Part shown: positions 8,385 to 17,330 of the stretch, in pieces
Layout: each line of letters begins with the position of its first letter
Numbering within the stretch: the stretch's first letter is position 1
Translations under genes and position numbers: made by a program
Notes under the pieces: generated by a model
Told to the model about the DNA's origin: nothing
The model's input: the letters and a program-made list of their open reading frames with translations, nothing else
Database searches by the model: none
Source: Limnochordia bacterium
Lineage (GTDB): Bacteria; Bacillota; Limnochordia; DUMW01
Assembly: GCA_023230925.1 (NCBI GenBank)
Contig: JALNWK010000026.1
Location: 1 to 34,829, forward strand
DNA: 34,829 nucleotides
Direction of reading: 5' to 3'

Positions 8385-9346
8385 TGCGTTACATTGCTGC
8401 CTTTGATGGTGGAGGGACCTCTACCATCTGCATCATTGCTGATGAGACAGGACATATCCTAAGTGTTTTCAGAGGGGAAGGAATCATTCCCATTTACCAT
8501 CCGGAGGGACCCGCCAAGTGCCGTAAAGCGATACTCACCTCATTAGATGCAGCCCTTGCTCAAGCAGATCTGTCTCGGGCAAATGTTGACTTAGCTGCAT
8601 TAGGTATGACCGGAGGGTGTCCTTTAATGGAGGAGACGGTTCGTTCTGTCCTCGGTTTCATACCACAAGTAGTTTTCGTTCATGACAGTGTTACCGCTCA
8701 CGAAGGAGCCCTCATTGGTCAACCGGGCATTATTGTGATTGCTGGAACAGGCGCAATCGCCTATGGACGGGGAAAGCAGGGGGGTACTGCTATTGCAGGG
8801 GGGTGGGGTCCTTTGATGGGGGATGAGGGTAGTGCCTATTGGATTGGTCGTCAGGCCCTTTCCCTTGCGACTCAAGCTGAGGATGGTCGAGGACCCTCAA
8901 CCAAAATCCGCGAAATATTGCTGGAGCAATTTGCTTGCAAGAGCTTGTGGGATATGCATCGAGTCCTTTACTCAGAGGCGGAGCCAAGACCCATGATTGC
9001 TTCCCTTGCTCCGATTGTAAGTGCAGCTGCAAGTTTAGGTGATCAACGGGCAATTGATCTTCTAGCTCAGGTGGCGAGACATCTTGCTTCCTCGGTCCTA
9101 GCAGTTAGCGCAGACCTAGGGGAAGATGACCTGATGTGTTCTTATGTCGGTGGTGTCTTTAAGGCAGGTAAGTGGGTCCTTGAACCCTTTGAAAGGGAGA
9201 TACGCGAAAGAATGCCTAAGATGAGGGTTATTCCCCCGGTGTTATCCGGAGATGGAGGGGCAGTCTTACTTGGCCTAAGGGGCCTGGGGGTTCAGGTGGA
9301 GTCATCTATTGCAGAAAGCATACGACGACAATTAGAGGACTTCTGA
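8384..9346 (+). CDS. BadF/BadG-family N-acetylhexosamine kinase (probable ManNAc kinase)
   Basis: A 320-residue actin-fold sugar kinase. The N-terminal phosphate loop is AFDGGGTSTICIIADETG, the second is VIAGTGAIAYG, and GPLMGDEGSAYWIGRQAL follows, as in the N-acetylglucosamine kinase group of the BadF/BadG/BcrA/BcrD ATPase family. It is not of the ROK type that NanK belongs to (no ROK zinc motif is seen). It overlaps nanE by one base in a sialic-acid operon that otherwise lacks a ManNAc kinase, so it likely phosphorylates ManNAc. GlcNAc kinase activity remains possible. Confidence 0.85.
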   Translation: MRYIAAFDGGGTSTICIIADETGHILSVFRGEGIIPIYHPEGPAKCRKAILTSLDAALAQADLSRANVDLAALGMTGGCPLMEETVRSVLGFIPQVVFVHDSVTAHEGALIGQPGIIVIAGTGAIAYGRGKQGGTAIAGGWGPLMGDEGSAYWIGRQALSLATQAEDGRGPSTKIREILLEQFACKSLWDMHRVLYSEAEPRPMIASLAPIVSAAASLGDQRAIDLLAQVARHLASSVLAVSADLGEDDLMCSYVGGVFKAGKWVLEPFEREIRERMPKMRVIPPVLSGDGGAVLLGLRGLGVQVESSIAESIRRQLEDF

Positions 9347-9760
9347 GTTTTGCGCGGGGATTACTAGACTAAGCAGAAGCTATGGAATCAACTACCAACG
9401 CTTACTTCACAATTCAAGCCAGGTAGGTGCCTTTAGCCATGATATTTGCAGCGTTAGATATTATTTAATCGGAGTCTAAAGTACGGGTTAAACGAAGGTG
9501 TTTGGATGCGCTAGGTAAACCTCGGGGTTGGATTAACCTGAGAGAACAAGACGAACCAAGGCTATGTCCCGTTTAAACTAATGATTTAGGTCGTGGGAGT
9601 ATGTGAATAAACTTATCTCCCAGACCTAGACTGTATAAACCCCAAGCTCTGAAGTGGCTAATCCGGGCTCCTATTACATGCACCACAGGCTCTTCTCATA
9701 TGAGACAGGAACACATGCCGAAGGCCCAGATAGTATCAAAACCAAAAAACACTGTATCAG
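9347..9760. other. Intergenic region between convergent nan operon and IclR gene
   Basis: No gene seen. One hairpin is clear: TAGGTC at 9587-9592 plus GGGAG at 9595-9599 pairs with CTCCC at 9617-9621 and GACCTA at 9623-9628. It lacks a T-run on either strand. Because the two flanking genes converge, this hairpin may still serve transcription termination. Confidence 0.5.
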
Positions 9761-10579
9761 CTAGGCTGTGCCAAACCCGCGGTGTTTTAGTAACTCCTCA
9801 TACCATAGCTTAGGATCCGGGCCAAGCATTCCGCCAATCGCCTTTGAGGCCTCTCTACAAGCCGCGCATACCACTACAGCAAATTCTGTGATGGTCTGTT
9901 CACTATCAAGGCGGTTTGCCGATGCGGATGCGGAGATCGCCGCTTCAGGATAACCAGCCTGGTTCGCCACAATAGAGGCAATACAACGGACTCCAATGGA
10001 GCTCTCCTCTTTGTCAATTGCATATCCTACTTGTCTAATCTGGTGAATCTCTGCCCACAATTCATCCGCAGACCCGATTGTATTCGGAGTGAAACGCTGG
10101 AATTCATAGTCTTCAAGAAGGGTTTCGATCTCCTCATCGGCACTAAAGGCAACCATCGCTTTTCCTAAGGCAGTGGAATGGATGGGTGAGCGGGAGCCCG
10201 CGGGTGTATACATAACAAAGGAGTGAGGGGGTAGAATGGTTTCTAGATACAGTACTTCATTAACGTGCCGTATTGCCAGGTGTACTGTCTCCTTAGTATC
10301 GTGGCTTAGCTTTGACAAAGGAGGATAGACCAATCGTCCTAACTGGTCTTGCTGGGTTACCGAACCGTAAAGATTGAGTAAACGTGGTCCAGTACGGTAC
10401 ACTTTATGGGCCTTCTGAAAGGACAGATAACCCGCGCTATGCAAAGTGGATAGGATACGGTGTGCCGTCGCATAGGGAAGATCTAACTGAGAACTGATCT
10501 CTTGGGCAGTGAGCCCATCTCTTTCCTTGGCTACAGCCTCAAGTACGGCTAGGGCTTTATGTACGCTCTTAATTGACAA
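9761..10579 (-). CDS. IclR-family transcriptional regulator
   Basis: A 272-residue regulator with an N-terminal winged helix-turn-helix (residues ~5-65; LTAQEISSQLDLPYATAHRI) and a C-terminal IclR effector domain (~80-255; marks include PIHSTALGKAM, GYAIDKEE and GVRCIAS). The start is TTG with GGAGG about 9 bases upstream; no ATG is well placed. It converges with the sialic-acid operon, so it is a good candidate for its regulator with a sialic-acid intermediate as effector. Its own promoter shares an unusual conserved sequence with the promoter of the ABC pair (see separate entries). Confidence 0.92.
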   Translation of the reverse strand: MSIKSVHKALAVLEAVAKERDGLTAQEISSQLDLPYATAHRILSTLHSAGYLSFQKAHKVYRTGPRLLNLYGSVTQQDQLGRLVYPPLSKLSHDTKETVHLAIRHVNEVLYLETILPPHSFVMYTPAGSRSPIHSTALGKAMVAFSADEEIETLLEDYEFQRFTPNTIGSADELWAEIHQIRQVGYAIDKEESSIGVRCIASIVANQAGYPEAAISASASANRLDSEQTITEFAVVVCAACREASKAIGGMLGPDPKLWYEELLKHRGFGTA

Positions 10580-10642
10580 GTAAACATCCTCCTACCAGAA
10601 TGGCTAATCTCTGGGCAAGTACTAGCAGAATCAACTAACAGT

Positions 10643-10672
10643 ATTTTAACACAGGTGGGATCCATGGTTCAA
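10643..10672 (-). promoter_or_regulatory. Promoter of the IclR gene, with spacer shared with a second promoter
   Basis: Read on the minus strand: -35 TTGAAC (10672-10667), 18-base spacer, -10 TAAAAT (10648-10643), about 64 bases before the TTG start. The spacer CATGGATCCCACCTGTGT is nearly the same as that of the promoter at 12900-12929, and flanking bases match too. Confidence 0.7.
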
Positions 10673-10719
10673 GCTATGGGGAGTTCAATATCAGCGCTTC
10701 GGGAACAAGGAGTAAATCT

Positions 10720-11988
10720 CTATAGCAACTCAACATAAGTAAAAATTGTGGTTATCAGCAAAATAGTAAGCACCAATCGTACAGCATTGCTTTTCCTGCT
10801 GGTGAGTGTCTTTGACCAGACTATTCCGGTGCAAGCAATACAGAGAATCATCCACAGTGCCACTGTGTAAATAGACATCTTAGAGAAACACACACTAATT
10901 AACACGGCAAAAGGCCCATTTAAGATCAGATGAGGTATAAGATGCTGAAGCAATATCCGTTCTTTGGATAACGGTATGAATAGTCCCAACGCTCTTTTGT
11001 CCAAAAGCGTCCTGTACTGCTTTGCAGGTATTTCGTATGCAGTGATGGCTACGGTTACGATGCAATAGGTAGCAACTATTGTAGACATCAAATGGTCTTC
11101 ACCAAGCGACAGGAACGATAGTATCCTGGTATTCACTATGACAACGCCGAGAGCAAACAGGAGGGCAAGGAAGATCCAAATCTGCCTATGTGAACGCAGT
11201 ATTTCGATGAGACTCTTGTAGATGAATACAGTATTTCTTCGCAGCGGAAACATAAATAGCTTGACGCCGGATACGGTTTGGGGTCGGTTCTCCTCAACAA
11301 TTCGTACCATTTCGGCATAGTCTTTTCGGCTTGTTGCTGCCATGGTTTCATCGATGTAACACAGTTGTTCCTCATATTTGGCATAGTCCAGCTTTAAAAA
11401 ACAGCAGACATATGCCAGGCAACCGATGATAAGCAGCCCCAGTGCTGCTGCTGAGAAGACTGACGGTAGGAACAGTAATACGGTGCTTGTTAGGTAGACG
11501 AGGGCTACCCATAGGATAATGCGCCCGTTATGATAAAGAATCCATGCGAGAGAATCTGCAATGGTAAGATAGGTTCCAAAAAGACAGAAGTATAACCAGA
11601 AAACAGTGTTGAACTGCAATCCCGAAACAACATATGCCAGGGCAAAGGAGAACAGTGCCTTCTTGCAGATGATGAGCAAGTAATGCATCAACAATATCTC
11701 GGAGAACAGGTGCGTGTTGCGGACATGATGCACCGTTGCTGCATCTAGTTTGACAACAGGATTTCCGTTTACGAAAACGCGAAATGCAGTGATGACAGCG
11801 ATAAACCCACAGAGAAAGATTGTGGCAACGGGGCCACCGCTGCAAAACTTGATGACTGTTGAAGGAAGCCGATACACAAGTAGGCCCACAGTTACGAGCA
11901 TAGCAACAACAACAGTCCAGTAATGGCGTAGAATTCCCCAAAACAACCGCAGCTTGTTCCTAAGGATCAATTTACATACGCTATGCAA
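10720..11988 (-). CDS. EcsB-like ABC transporter permease
   Basis: A 422-residue membrane protein with about ten hydrophobic segments and a cytosolic stretch around residues 200-250. Length and layout fit the EcsB family (about 410 residues in Bacillus). Its start overlaps the end of the ATPase gene by 8 bases, so the two are translated together. Ecs transporters affect secretion and membrane peptide handling in Bacillus; the substrate here is unknown. Assignment rests mainly on the EcsA-like partner and topology, since sequence motifs in this family are weak. Confidence 0.75.
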   Translation of the reverse strand: MHSVCKLILRNKLRLFWGILRHYWTVVVAMLVTVGLLVYRLPSTVIKFCSGGPVATIFLCGFIAVITAFRVFVNGNPVVKLDAATVHHVRNTHLFSEILLMHYLLIICKKALFSFALAYVVSGLQFNTVFWLYFCLFGTYLTIADSLAWILYHNGRIILWVALVYLTSTVLLFLPSVFSAAALGLLIIGCLAYVCCFLKLDYAKYEEQLCYIDETMAATSRKDYAEMVRIVEENRPQTVSGVKLFMFPLRRNTVFIYKSLIEILRSHRQIWIFLALLFALGVVIVNTRILSFLSLGEDHLMSTIVATYCIVTVAITAYEIPAKQYRTLLDKRALGLFIPLSKERILLQHLIPHLILNGPFAVLISVCFSKMSIYTVALWMILCIACTGIVWSKTLTSRKSNAVRLVLTILLITTIFTYVELL

Positions 11989-12700
11989 GGTTGTTCACCA
12001 ATTCGAGATATATGCTTTCCATGGAAGCATCATTGGCAATCCCTGCCTTTTCAGCAAGCTCTGTTTTCGTTCCATCGGCCAACACCGCGCCCTTGTGTAG
12101 CAGCACATAGCGGTCACACATATTCTCTGCCACATCAAGGAGATGGGTGGAAAGGATGACAAGCTTATTCTGTTTCTTATGTTGTGCGAAGAGATGTTTC
12201 AAAAGGGCGATTTGCTTTGGGTCAAGTCCCGAAAACGGCTCGTCCGCCAGTAGCATAGTGTAGCTGCGCAATAGCGCCATTGCAATCATGAGTTTTTGCC
12301 TTGTTCCCTTTGAAAGAGCCGAGGGTATCTTGTGTATGTGCTCCTCCAGCTCGAACAGTACCAACAGTTCTGCAATTTCTCTTTTATTCGAAGGGTACAA
12401 TGCCTTCGTAAGGTGTAGATGCTCAAGTAGCGACAACTCTTCATAGAAAACAGGGGTATCCGGAATATAGGATATGGGGAAATCGGTATCTTTGATGGAA
12501 CCTATATCAGTTCCATTTAATGTAATCTTACCTGTGCTTGGGGTGAGGTAGCCGGTTATGTTCTTGATGACCGTTGTTTTTCCTGCACCATTTGCACCAA
12601 TGAGACCGATCGTCTCGCCTTTGCTTCCGCAAAAGGAGACGTTGTGTAAGACTCGGGTTTTTTTATAGGCATAGGATAGATTGCTGACGCAAAAGTACAT
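11981..12700 (-). CDS. EcsA-like ABC transporter ATP-binding protein
   Basis: A 239-residue ATPase. Walker A is GANGAGKTT (K41), the signature is LSKGTRQK (~130-136), and Walker B with D-loop is LLADEPFSGLD (~150-160), followed by the switch histidine in LSTHLLD. The Q-loop region reads SYIPDTPVFYEELSLLEHL and the C-terminus DASMESIYLEL; both closely resemble Bacillus EcsA as I recall it. AGGGAGG lies 7 bases before the ATG. It overlaps the permease gene and the pair forms a two-gene operon. Confidence 0.9.
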   Translation of the reverse strand: MYFCVSNLSYAYKKTRVLHNVSFCGSKGETIGLIGANGAGKTTVIKNITGYLTPSTGKITLNGTDIGSIKDTDFPISYIPDTPVFYEELSLLEHLHLTKALYPSNKREIAELLVLFELEEHIHKIPSALSKGTRQKLMIAMALLRSYTMLLADEPFSGLDPKQIALLKHLFAQHKKQNKLVILSTHLLDVAENMCDRYVLLHKGAVLADGTKTELAEKAGIANDASMESIYLELVNNLA

Positions 12701-12899
12701 CGAGGTACCTCCCTAGGGTCAGGACCCTATTCTGAGTGAGATTGGAGGCCCACCTTTGGGCGCCTCTGGGTTTCATTGGTTCGGGGAAAAAACCAGCCTC
12801 CAAAATGGGCCTGCACAGGTATCCGATCTCTGCTCCGGGGACAGGATTTACATAACGCAAAGGAGCGGGTATCGTCGGTCATAGCAGTCAATTAATGTT
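12701..12899 (-). other. Long structured leader of the EcsAB-like operon
   Basis: About 190 bases between the predicted promoter and the ATPase start, with no convincing gene. A GAGGC/GCCTC hairpin extended by GG/CC (12745-12766) and a perfect 7-bp hairpin with a 2-base loop (12714-12729) are visible. The second touches the ribosome binding site, so it could affect translation. I do not recognise a known riboswitch class. Confidence 0.45.
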
Positions 12900-12929
12900 A
12901 TCTTAACACAGGTAGAATCCATGGTTCAA
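12900..12929 (-). promoter_or_regulatory. Promoter upstream of the EcsAB-like operon, copy of the IclR-gene promoter
   Basis: Minus strand: -35 TTGAAC (12929-12924), 18-base spacer CATGGATTCTACCTGTGT, -10 TAAGAT (12905-12900). Spacer and boxes match the promoter at 10643-10672 with few changes, and similarity goes on past the -10 toward AGCAG/CTGCT on the downstream side. Confidence 0.65.
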
Positions 12930-13093
12930 GTTGCTTGGAGAGATGGTATAAGAGTAGCAATTTCTCCGTAAGATTAACAGACATCCAGTAGTCATCCTGG
13001 GCAATCCTCTTGGACGAATCCGGGTGCCATCATAATCTTGGCAGCATTCTGATACTTCCTTGAGGCAGTCTTCCCTTACTACACTTTAATTGT

Positions 13094-14448
13094 CTACCAT
13101 TTGCCCTGCTTAAATCTGGTGTAAATCAAGACTGAGCGTGTGCATTGGTCCAGTGCCATCCCCATCCAGGCTCCGAAAAGACCGAGGTGTAGATGGTTTA
13201 CCAATAGATATCCCACAGCGACCCTGACACCCCGGATACCAACAAAGCTGGAAACCAGAGGCCACCGTGTATCTCCTGCACCTCTCAATCCTCCAGTAAG
13301 GATTGAACTGGGTGGATTGAGCAGGTTGAATGAGAGCGACTACTTCAAGTACCATAGCGGTCTGACTAATTATCTCTTGCTCTGTGGTGTATAGCCGGGC
13401 GATCAAGGAGCCGCAGGAGAAAAAGAATAATGCAGCAGCACCTGAAACCAACATGTCTAGCTTTCGTGTCTCTAATGCACACTGTTCAGCAATATCCGGC
13501 CGCTTAGTACCTAGTTGTTGTCCTACTAGGGTAGTTGCTGCGATACTAAAGGCCTGACCTGGCATGAACGAAAGAGACAGGATATTCATGCCTATTTGAT
13601 GGGTAGCAACCGTGGTAGTACCAAGCCCTGCTACGATCCGTAGATAGAGGATTTGTCCTGTCCTTAGGGCAAGCTGCTCTCCTGTTGCTGGAAGCCCTAT
13701 TTGAAAGAGCCGTTCCAACAAGCCCAGTTCTACTTTATAAGGAGGGGCCAGAGAAAGGCGAAGAAGTGAGCCTCGGTTCATCACTGCGTATAAGGCCATA
13801 AGGCAGGATACAACCCGAGCAATACTTGTGGCTATAGCGGCACCGTTTATCCCCAAGGCTGGTAATCCTAGATGACCATAAATCAGCACGAAATTTCCAA
13901 TGACATTGACCCCATTTGCGACTAAGTTGATGGTCATAGGCGTCTTAGTGTCTCCGGCCCCTCTTAGTGCCGAGGTCAATGCCATGGAGCCGGCTGTAAA
14001 TAGCATACCCAACGAGATGATCCTCATATAAGAAGTGGCGAAGGGAAGCACATCGTCTTCTGCACCCATGGCGATAATGATCCGTGGAGCGGTAAGCTAG
14101 CTGATGATACTCAAAAGAGCACCAAGGAATAGGGTGATAGCTAGACTAACCCTTAGTGTATCATTGGCCCGATCAGCGCGGCCGGCACCGATGAACCTGG
14201 CAATCAGGGCTGTAGTGCCAACATTAAGGGCCCTGAGTATTGCAGGCAAAAAGAATACCGGTTGGTTGGTAAAGCCTATTGCGGCAATGGATGCCGCTCC
14301 TAGCCTTCCCACCATCATCATATCTACCATTCTCACCAGACTGACCAAAACCAGCCGACAAGCGCCATACCTGTTTTCGGATATCCTCTGGGGGAATGTC
14401 GACGTAAGGTGTCTTAGTCCCGCTATTGTCTAATAGGCTACTCGATTC
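13094..14448 (-). pseudogene. MATE-family multidrug efflux pump, broken
   Basis: The fragments together cover a whole MATE transporter (Na+- or H+-coupled drug/organic cation export). Lesions seen: (1) near 14350, the frame changes between PPEDIRKQVWRL and SLVRMVDMMMVGRLG with several expected residues lost; (2) an in-frame TAG at 14097-14099 after LFLGALLSIIS, with homology continuing directly after it (MGAEDDVLPFATSYM); (3) a one-base insertion near 13304 that moves QPAQSTQF out of frame with the continuation ILTGGLRGAGDTRW. A ribosome site (AGGAGG, minus strand, 14459-14454) is still there but no start codon is well placed behind it. Repeated MATE marks such as LRGAGDT appear in both halves. 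Not functional unless the assembly is wrong at several points. Confidence 0.88.
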
Positions 14449-14635
14449 CTATGCCTCCTGTATTGCGGTCTTATTCGATACCGTTTGCTAAGGCTCCAGG
14501 TGCTATTTTCTACAGGAAAGTCCATGCCACCAAATGCCAGGACAAGGGAAACCGACTTCTTCCTGGAGGTGAAGAATTGGCGTTCTATCTTTGGGAAGAG
14601 ACTGAACTATGGCCCAGGCATGATTGCTCTATCGA

Positions 14636-14670
14636 AGTAAAAAGCCCCTACTACACTGAGCAGGGGCTTT
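14636..14670 (-). terminator. Intrinsic terminator of cadA
   Basis: AAAGCCCCT (14641-14649) pairs with AGGGGCTTT (14662-14670). On the minus strand the stem is followed by a T-run (GGGGCTTTTTAC). It lies about 35 bases after the cadA stop. Confidence 0.88.
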
Positions 14671-14704
14671 CCCATGAAATACTTTGTCACCAAAATACAC
14701 ACGA

Positions 14705-16783
14705 TTATGATCTTATGCAGACACCGGTTGGTTCAAACCTAGCGATTCTCATGGCATTTAGCACAGCAAGTAGTGTCACACCAACATCAGCAAAGATGGC
14801 TTCCCAAAGCGTGGATAGACCGAAGGCTCCCAGGATTAGCACCAAAACCTTTACACCTAAGGCAAAGGCGATGTTTTGCTGGGCGATCCTCTTCGTTTGC
14901 TTGGCAATTTGCACCGCGAGAACCAGTTGACCGGGCTGGTCATGCATGAGGACCACATCGGCAGTGCCAACCGCGGCATCGGAGCCCACTTGCCCCATAG
15001 CAATCCCGATATCGGCTTGGGCCAATACCGGCGCATCATTGATTCCGTCACCCACGAAGGCGGTGGTACCATTGCTTGTACTCAGTAATCGTTCAAGGTG
15101 GTCCACCTTATCCGCAGGGAGTAATTCGGCGTGAAATTCATCAAGCCCGAGTTTTGTAGCCACAGTCTGGGCGGAGTGGGAAGCATCACCTGTGAGCATG
15201 ACCATGCGCCCTACGCCCTCTTTACGTAGTAACTGTATGGCTTCCTGGGTGTTCTTCTTAATTGTATCAGCAACGCCCACCCAACCCGCATACTTACCAC
15301 CTACCGCCACATGAACAGCCGTTCCTAAAACTCCGGTTGCATAGGGTACCTGGAAGTAATCCATGAGTTTCTCATTTCCCACCAGGATCTCTTGGCCGTC
15401 CTTCACAGCTTTGATTCCCATCCCCGGTATTTCCTCATGAATAATCTTCTCATTTAGGAGGGGTCCCTCCAACGCTGCAGCGGATAGGATAGACTGAGCG
15501 ATGGGGTGATTGGAGAAGCTTTCGGCATAGGCCGCATACCGCAATAGGTCCTCGGGAGTGAAGTCATTCTGGGGGTGGATCCCGCTTAGGTGAAACTCAC
15601 CTGTGGTTAGAGTACCTGTCTTATCGAAAACGATGGTATCCAGTTTAGATAGCCCCTCTAGGTAATTGCCACCCCGTACTAGTACTCCCTCAGAAGCTGC
15701 TTTGCCGATGCCCGCGAAGAAACTTAAGGGAATCGAAAGCACCAAAGCACAAGGACACGAAATTACCAAAAAGACTAAGGAACGGTAAATCCATTGGGGA
15801 AATTCGCCAAATCCTACTAGGGGTGGGACTACGCCAATTGCCAGCGCCAAGGCCACCACCACCGGTGTATAATACCGGGCGAAGCGGGTAATGAACTTCT
15901 CTGTAGGCGCCTTCTGTTTACGGGCTTCTTCCACAAGCTCCACAATTTTTGCCGCCGCGGATTCGTTCATCGGCCGGATAACCTTTGCTTTTAGTACCGA
16001 GCTTAGGTTAACCATTCCACTGAGTAGGGTATCCTGTACGGCCATATCCTTGGGCATTGATTCACCGGTTAGAGCAGCGGTATCCACTTTGGAGTAGCCT
16101 TCCAGGATCAATGCATCGGTAGGGACCTTCTCGCCGGGCTTAATGATGATGACATCATCAATTTGCAGTTGGTCCGGATCCACCTCCTGGATTTGTCCGT
16201 TTTTGACTAAGTTTGCCTTCTCAGGCCATAGTTCTAAAAGGGAAGAGATCGATTTCTGGGACCGATGTACTGCCAAGTGTTCCAAAAGCTCACCAATCCG
16301 GTAAAAGAACATGACGGCAATTGCCTCCAGATGATTACCCAAAAAGATGGCACCAATGGTGGCAATACTCATTAATGTATTCTCATTGAACAGGTTTCCC
16401 CGGCATAGGCCAGCCAATGCAGTATGCACTACGGGATATCCCACCGCAATATATGCAAGGACAAAAGCGATCTCCCTGGCCGGGGACCTAAGTCCGAAGG
16501 CGATCAGTGTAAGCAGAAGGGCAACTGCCAGTTCCCATAGCGCACCTTTTGTTTCATGATGGTGTTCTTCTTCTACTACGTCTAGACCAGGTTCAATAGT
16601 TTGCACCACCGAGCGGATTTCCTGCAGGGTGGGCCCCGGTTCCTCTACAACCAAGGTGAACCGCTGTCCCTTCTGTTTGACGGAGTGAACCCGAGGTAAA
16701 TCGCCAATTGCTTCAATAACAAGGGCTTGGCAGCTTGGACATGCGTGCCCGTGAAAACTGTAAACCAATTCTTTATGCGCCAT
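14705..16783 (-). CDS. cadA: P1B-type heavy-metal (Cd/Zn/Pb) exporting ATPase
   Basis: About 692 residues. An N-terminal metal-binding domain carries GHACPSC (about residues 12-18), then a HHHE metal-binding stretch, membrane segments, the actuator TGES loop, the membrane metal site CPC (C343-C345, typical for Cd/Zn pumps), the phosphorylated Asp D387 in DKTGTLT, and the hinge GDGINDAPVLAQADIGIAMG. It pumps divalent soft metals out of the cytosol at the cost of ATP. An in-frame GTG exists at 16792, but AAGAAGGTGAT is placed for the ATG at 16783. It follows the ArsR-type regulator by 13 bases and shares its promoter. Confidence 0.94.
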   Translation of the reverse strand: MAHKELVYSFHGHACPSCQALVIEAIGDLPRVHSVKQKGQRFTLVVEEPGPTLQEIRSVVQTIEPGLDVVEEEHHHETKGALWELAVALLLTLIAFGLRSPAREIAFVLAYIAVGYPVVHTALAGLCRGNLFNENTLMSIATIGAIFLGNHLEAIAVMFFYRIGELLEHLAVHRSQKSISSLLELWPEKANLVKNGQIQEVDPDQLQIDDVIIIKPGEKVPTDALILEGYSKVDTAALTGESMPKDMAVQDTLLSGMVNLSSVLKAKVIRPMNESAAAKIVELVEEARKQKAPTEKFITRFARYYTPVVVALALAIGVVPPLVGFGEFPQWIYRSLVFLVISCPCALVLSIPLSFFAGIGKAASEGVLVRGGNYLEGLSKLDTIVFDKTGTLTTGEFHLSGIHPQNDFTPEDLLRYAAYAESFSNHPIAQSILSAAALEGPLLNEKIIHEEIPGMGIKAVKDGQEILVGNEKLMDYFQVPYATGVLGTAVHVAVGGKYAGWVGVADTIKKNTQEAIQLLRKEGVGRMVMLTGDASHSAQTVATKLGLDEFHAELLPADKVDHLERLLSTSNGTTAFVGDGINDAPVLAQADIGIAMGQVGSDAAVGTADVVLMHDQPGQLVLAVQIAKQTKRIAQQNIAFALGVKVLVLILGAFGLSTLWEAIFADVGVTLLAVLNAMRIARFEPTGVCIRS

Positions 16784-16796
16784 AACAATCACCTTC

Positions 16797-17153
16797 TTAA
16801 TTGTGCATGATGTGTTCTAGTCCCTCGCGGAAAAGACCCACAATGTGCTCATCATCCAAACTATAGATCACGTTTTTCCCATCCCGATAGTACTTGACGA
16901 TCCGCATATTCCTTAAGGAGCGCAGCTGATGGGAAGCCGCCGACTGGGAGATCCCTAAAAGATTTGCAATATGGCAAACACAAAGTGGTCTTTGAAAAAG
17001 GGCATGGATAATCCGTACCCGGGTGGGATCCCCTAGGATTTTGAAGGTCTCAGCTAGTTTTATCGCAAGTTCATCGGAAAGGACTTCTCCTTGCATCTTT
17101 TGGAGAATGTCCTGATGTAGATGCAAGCTATCACAAACGTCCTTTTCTTGCAT
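16797..17153 (-). CDS. cadC: ArsR/SmtB-family metal-sensing repressor (CadC-like)
   Basis: A 118-residue winged-helix repressor. Metal ligands of the CadC type are visible: Cys7 in KDVCD near the N-terminus and the pair in PLCVCHIANLLG in the recognition region, plus DDEHI and HIMH near the C-terminus, which match the alpha-5 zinc site. The helix-turn-helix is ISQSAASHQLRSL. An upstream in-frame ATG would overlap the operator; the ATG at 17153 follows a G-rich ribosome site and gives the usual family length. It should leave the operator when Cd, Pb or Zn binds and so release cadC-cadA expression. Confidence 0.93.
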   Translation of the reverse strand: MQEKDVCDSLHLHQDILQKMQGEVLSDELAIKLAETFKILGDPTRVRIIHALFQRPLCVCHIANLLGISQSAASHQLRSLRNMRIVKYYRDGKNVIYSLDDEHIVGLFREGLEHIMHN

Positions 17154-17174
17154 CGGTTTTCCCCCCCCCTCCCA

Positions 17175-17236
17175 AACATATGAATGAGTGTTCATATGTT
17201 CAGATATATCCTAAAGCGTAGAAGCGTCTTTGTCAA
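17175..17236 (-). promoter_or_regulatory. cadC-cadA promoter and palindromic operator
   Basis: On the minus strand: -35 TTGACA (17236-17231), 17-base spacer, -10 TAGGAT (17213-17208). A perfect 10-6-10 inverted repeat AACATATGAA/TTCATATGTT lies at 17175-17200, starting at about +1. The arrangement and half-site (TGAACATATGAA side) fit ArsR/SmtB-family operators, so CadC binding would block transcription start. Confidence 0.88.
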
Positions 17237-17286
17237 GCGATATTGCATCCACAGGGCCTGTATGATATTCTGAGATAGTTGCAAAC

Positions 17287-17330
17287 ATGCAAAATGCCTA
17301 TTGCATATTTATACGTACTTCTGGTATAAT
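17287..17330 (+). promoter_or_regulatory. arg operon promoter with candidate ARG box
   Basis: -35 TTGCAT (17301-17306), 18-base spacer, -10 TATAAT (17325-17330). TGCATATTTATACG at 17302-17315 matches 11 of 14 positions of the ArgR/AhrC box TGAATWWWWATTCA and overlaps the -35 box, where a repressor would act. An ATGCAA/TTGCAT inverted repeat (17287-17306) sits next to it. Confidence 0.65.

Noticed and set aside
11528..11941. Minus-strand 137-codon cysteine-rich frame inside the permease gene
   Set aside because: It is an out-of-frame shadow of the permease; cysteine and histidine richness is a by-product of the other frame.
12663..12860. Minus-strand 65-codon frame overlapping the EcsA-like start
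   Set aside because: No ribosome site, no recognisable protein, and it runs through hairpins of the leader; treated as untranslated leader.
12701..12899. Riboswitch or T-box in front of the EcsAB-like operon
   Set aside because: No T-box GGGTGGNACC motif or other known aptamer core; only short hairpins.
13094..14448. Programmed frameshifting or stop readthrough in the MATE gene
   Set aside because: Three different lesions plus a lost start codon fit decay, and no slippery sequence is seen at the insertion near 13304.
14451..14930. Plus-strand 159-codon frame over the cadA end and its terminator
   Set aside because: Crosses a strong terminator and is antisense to the cadA C-terminus; low-complexity translation.
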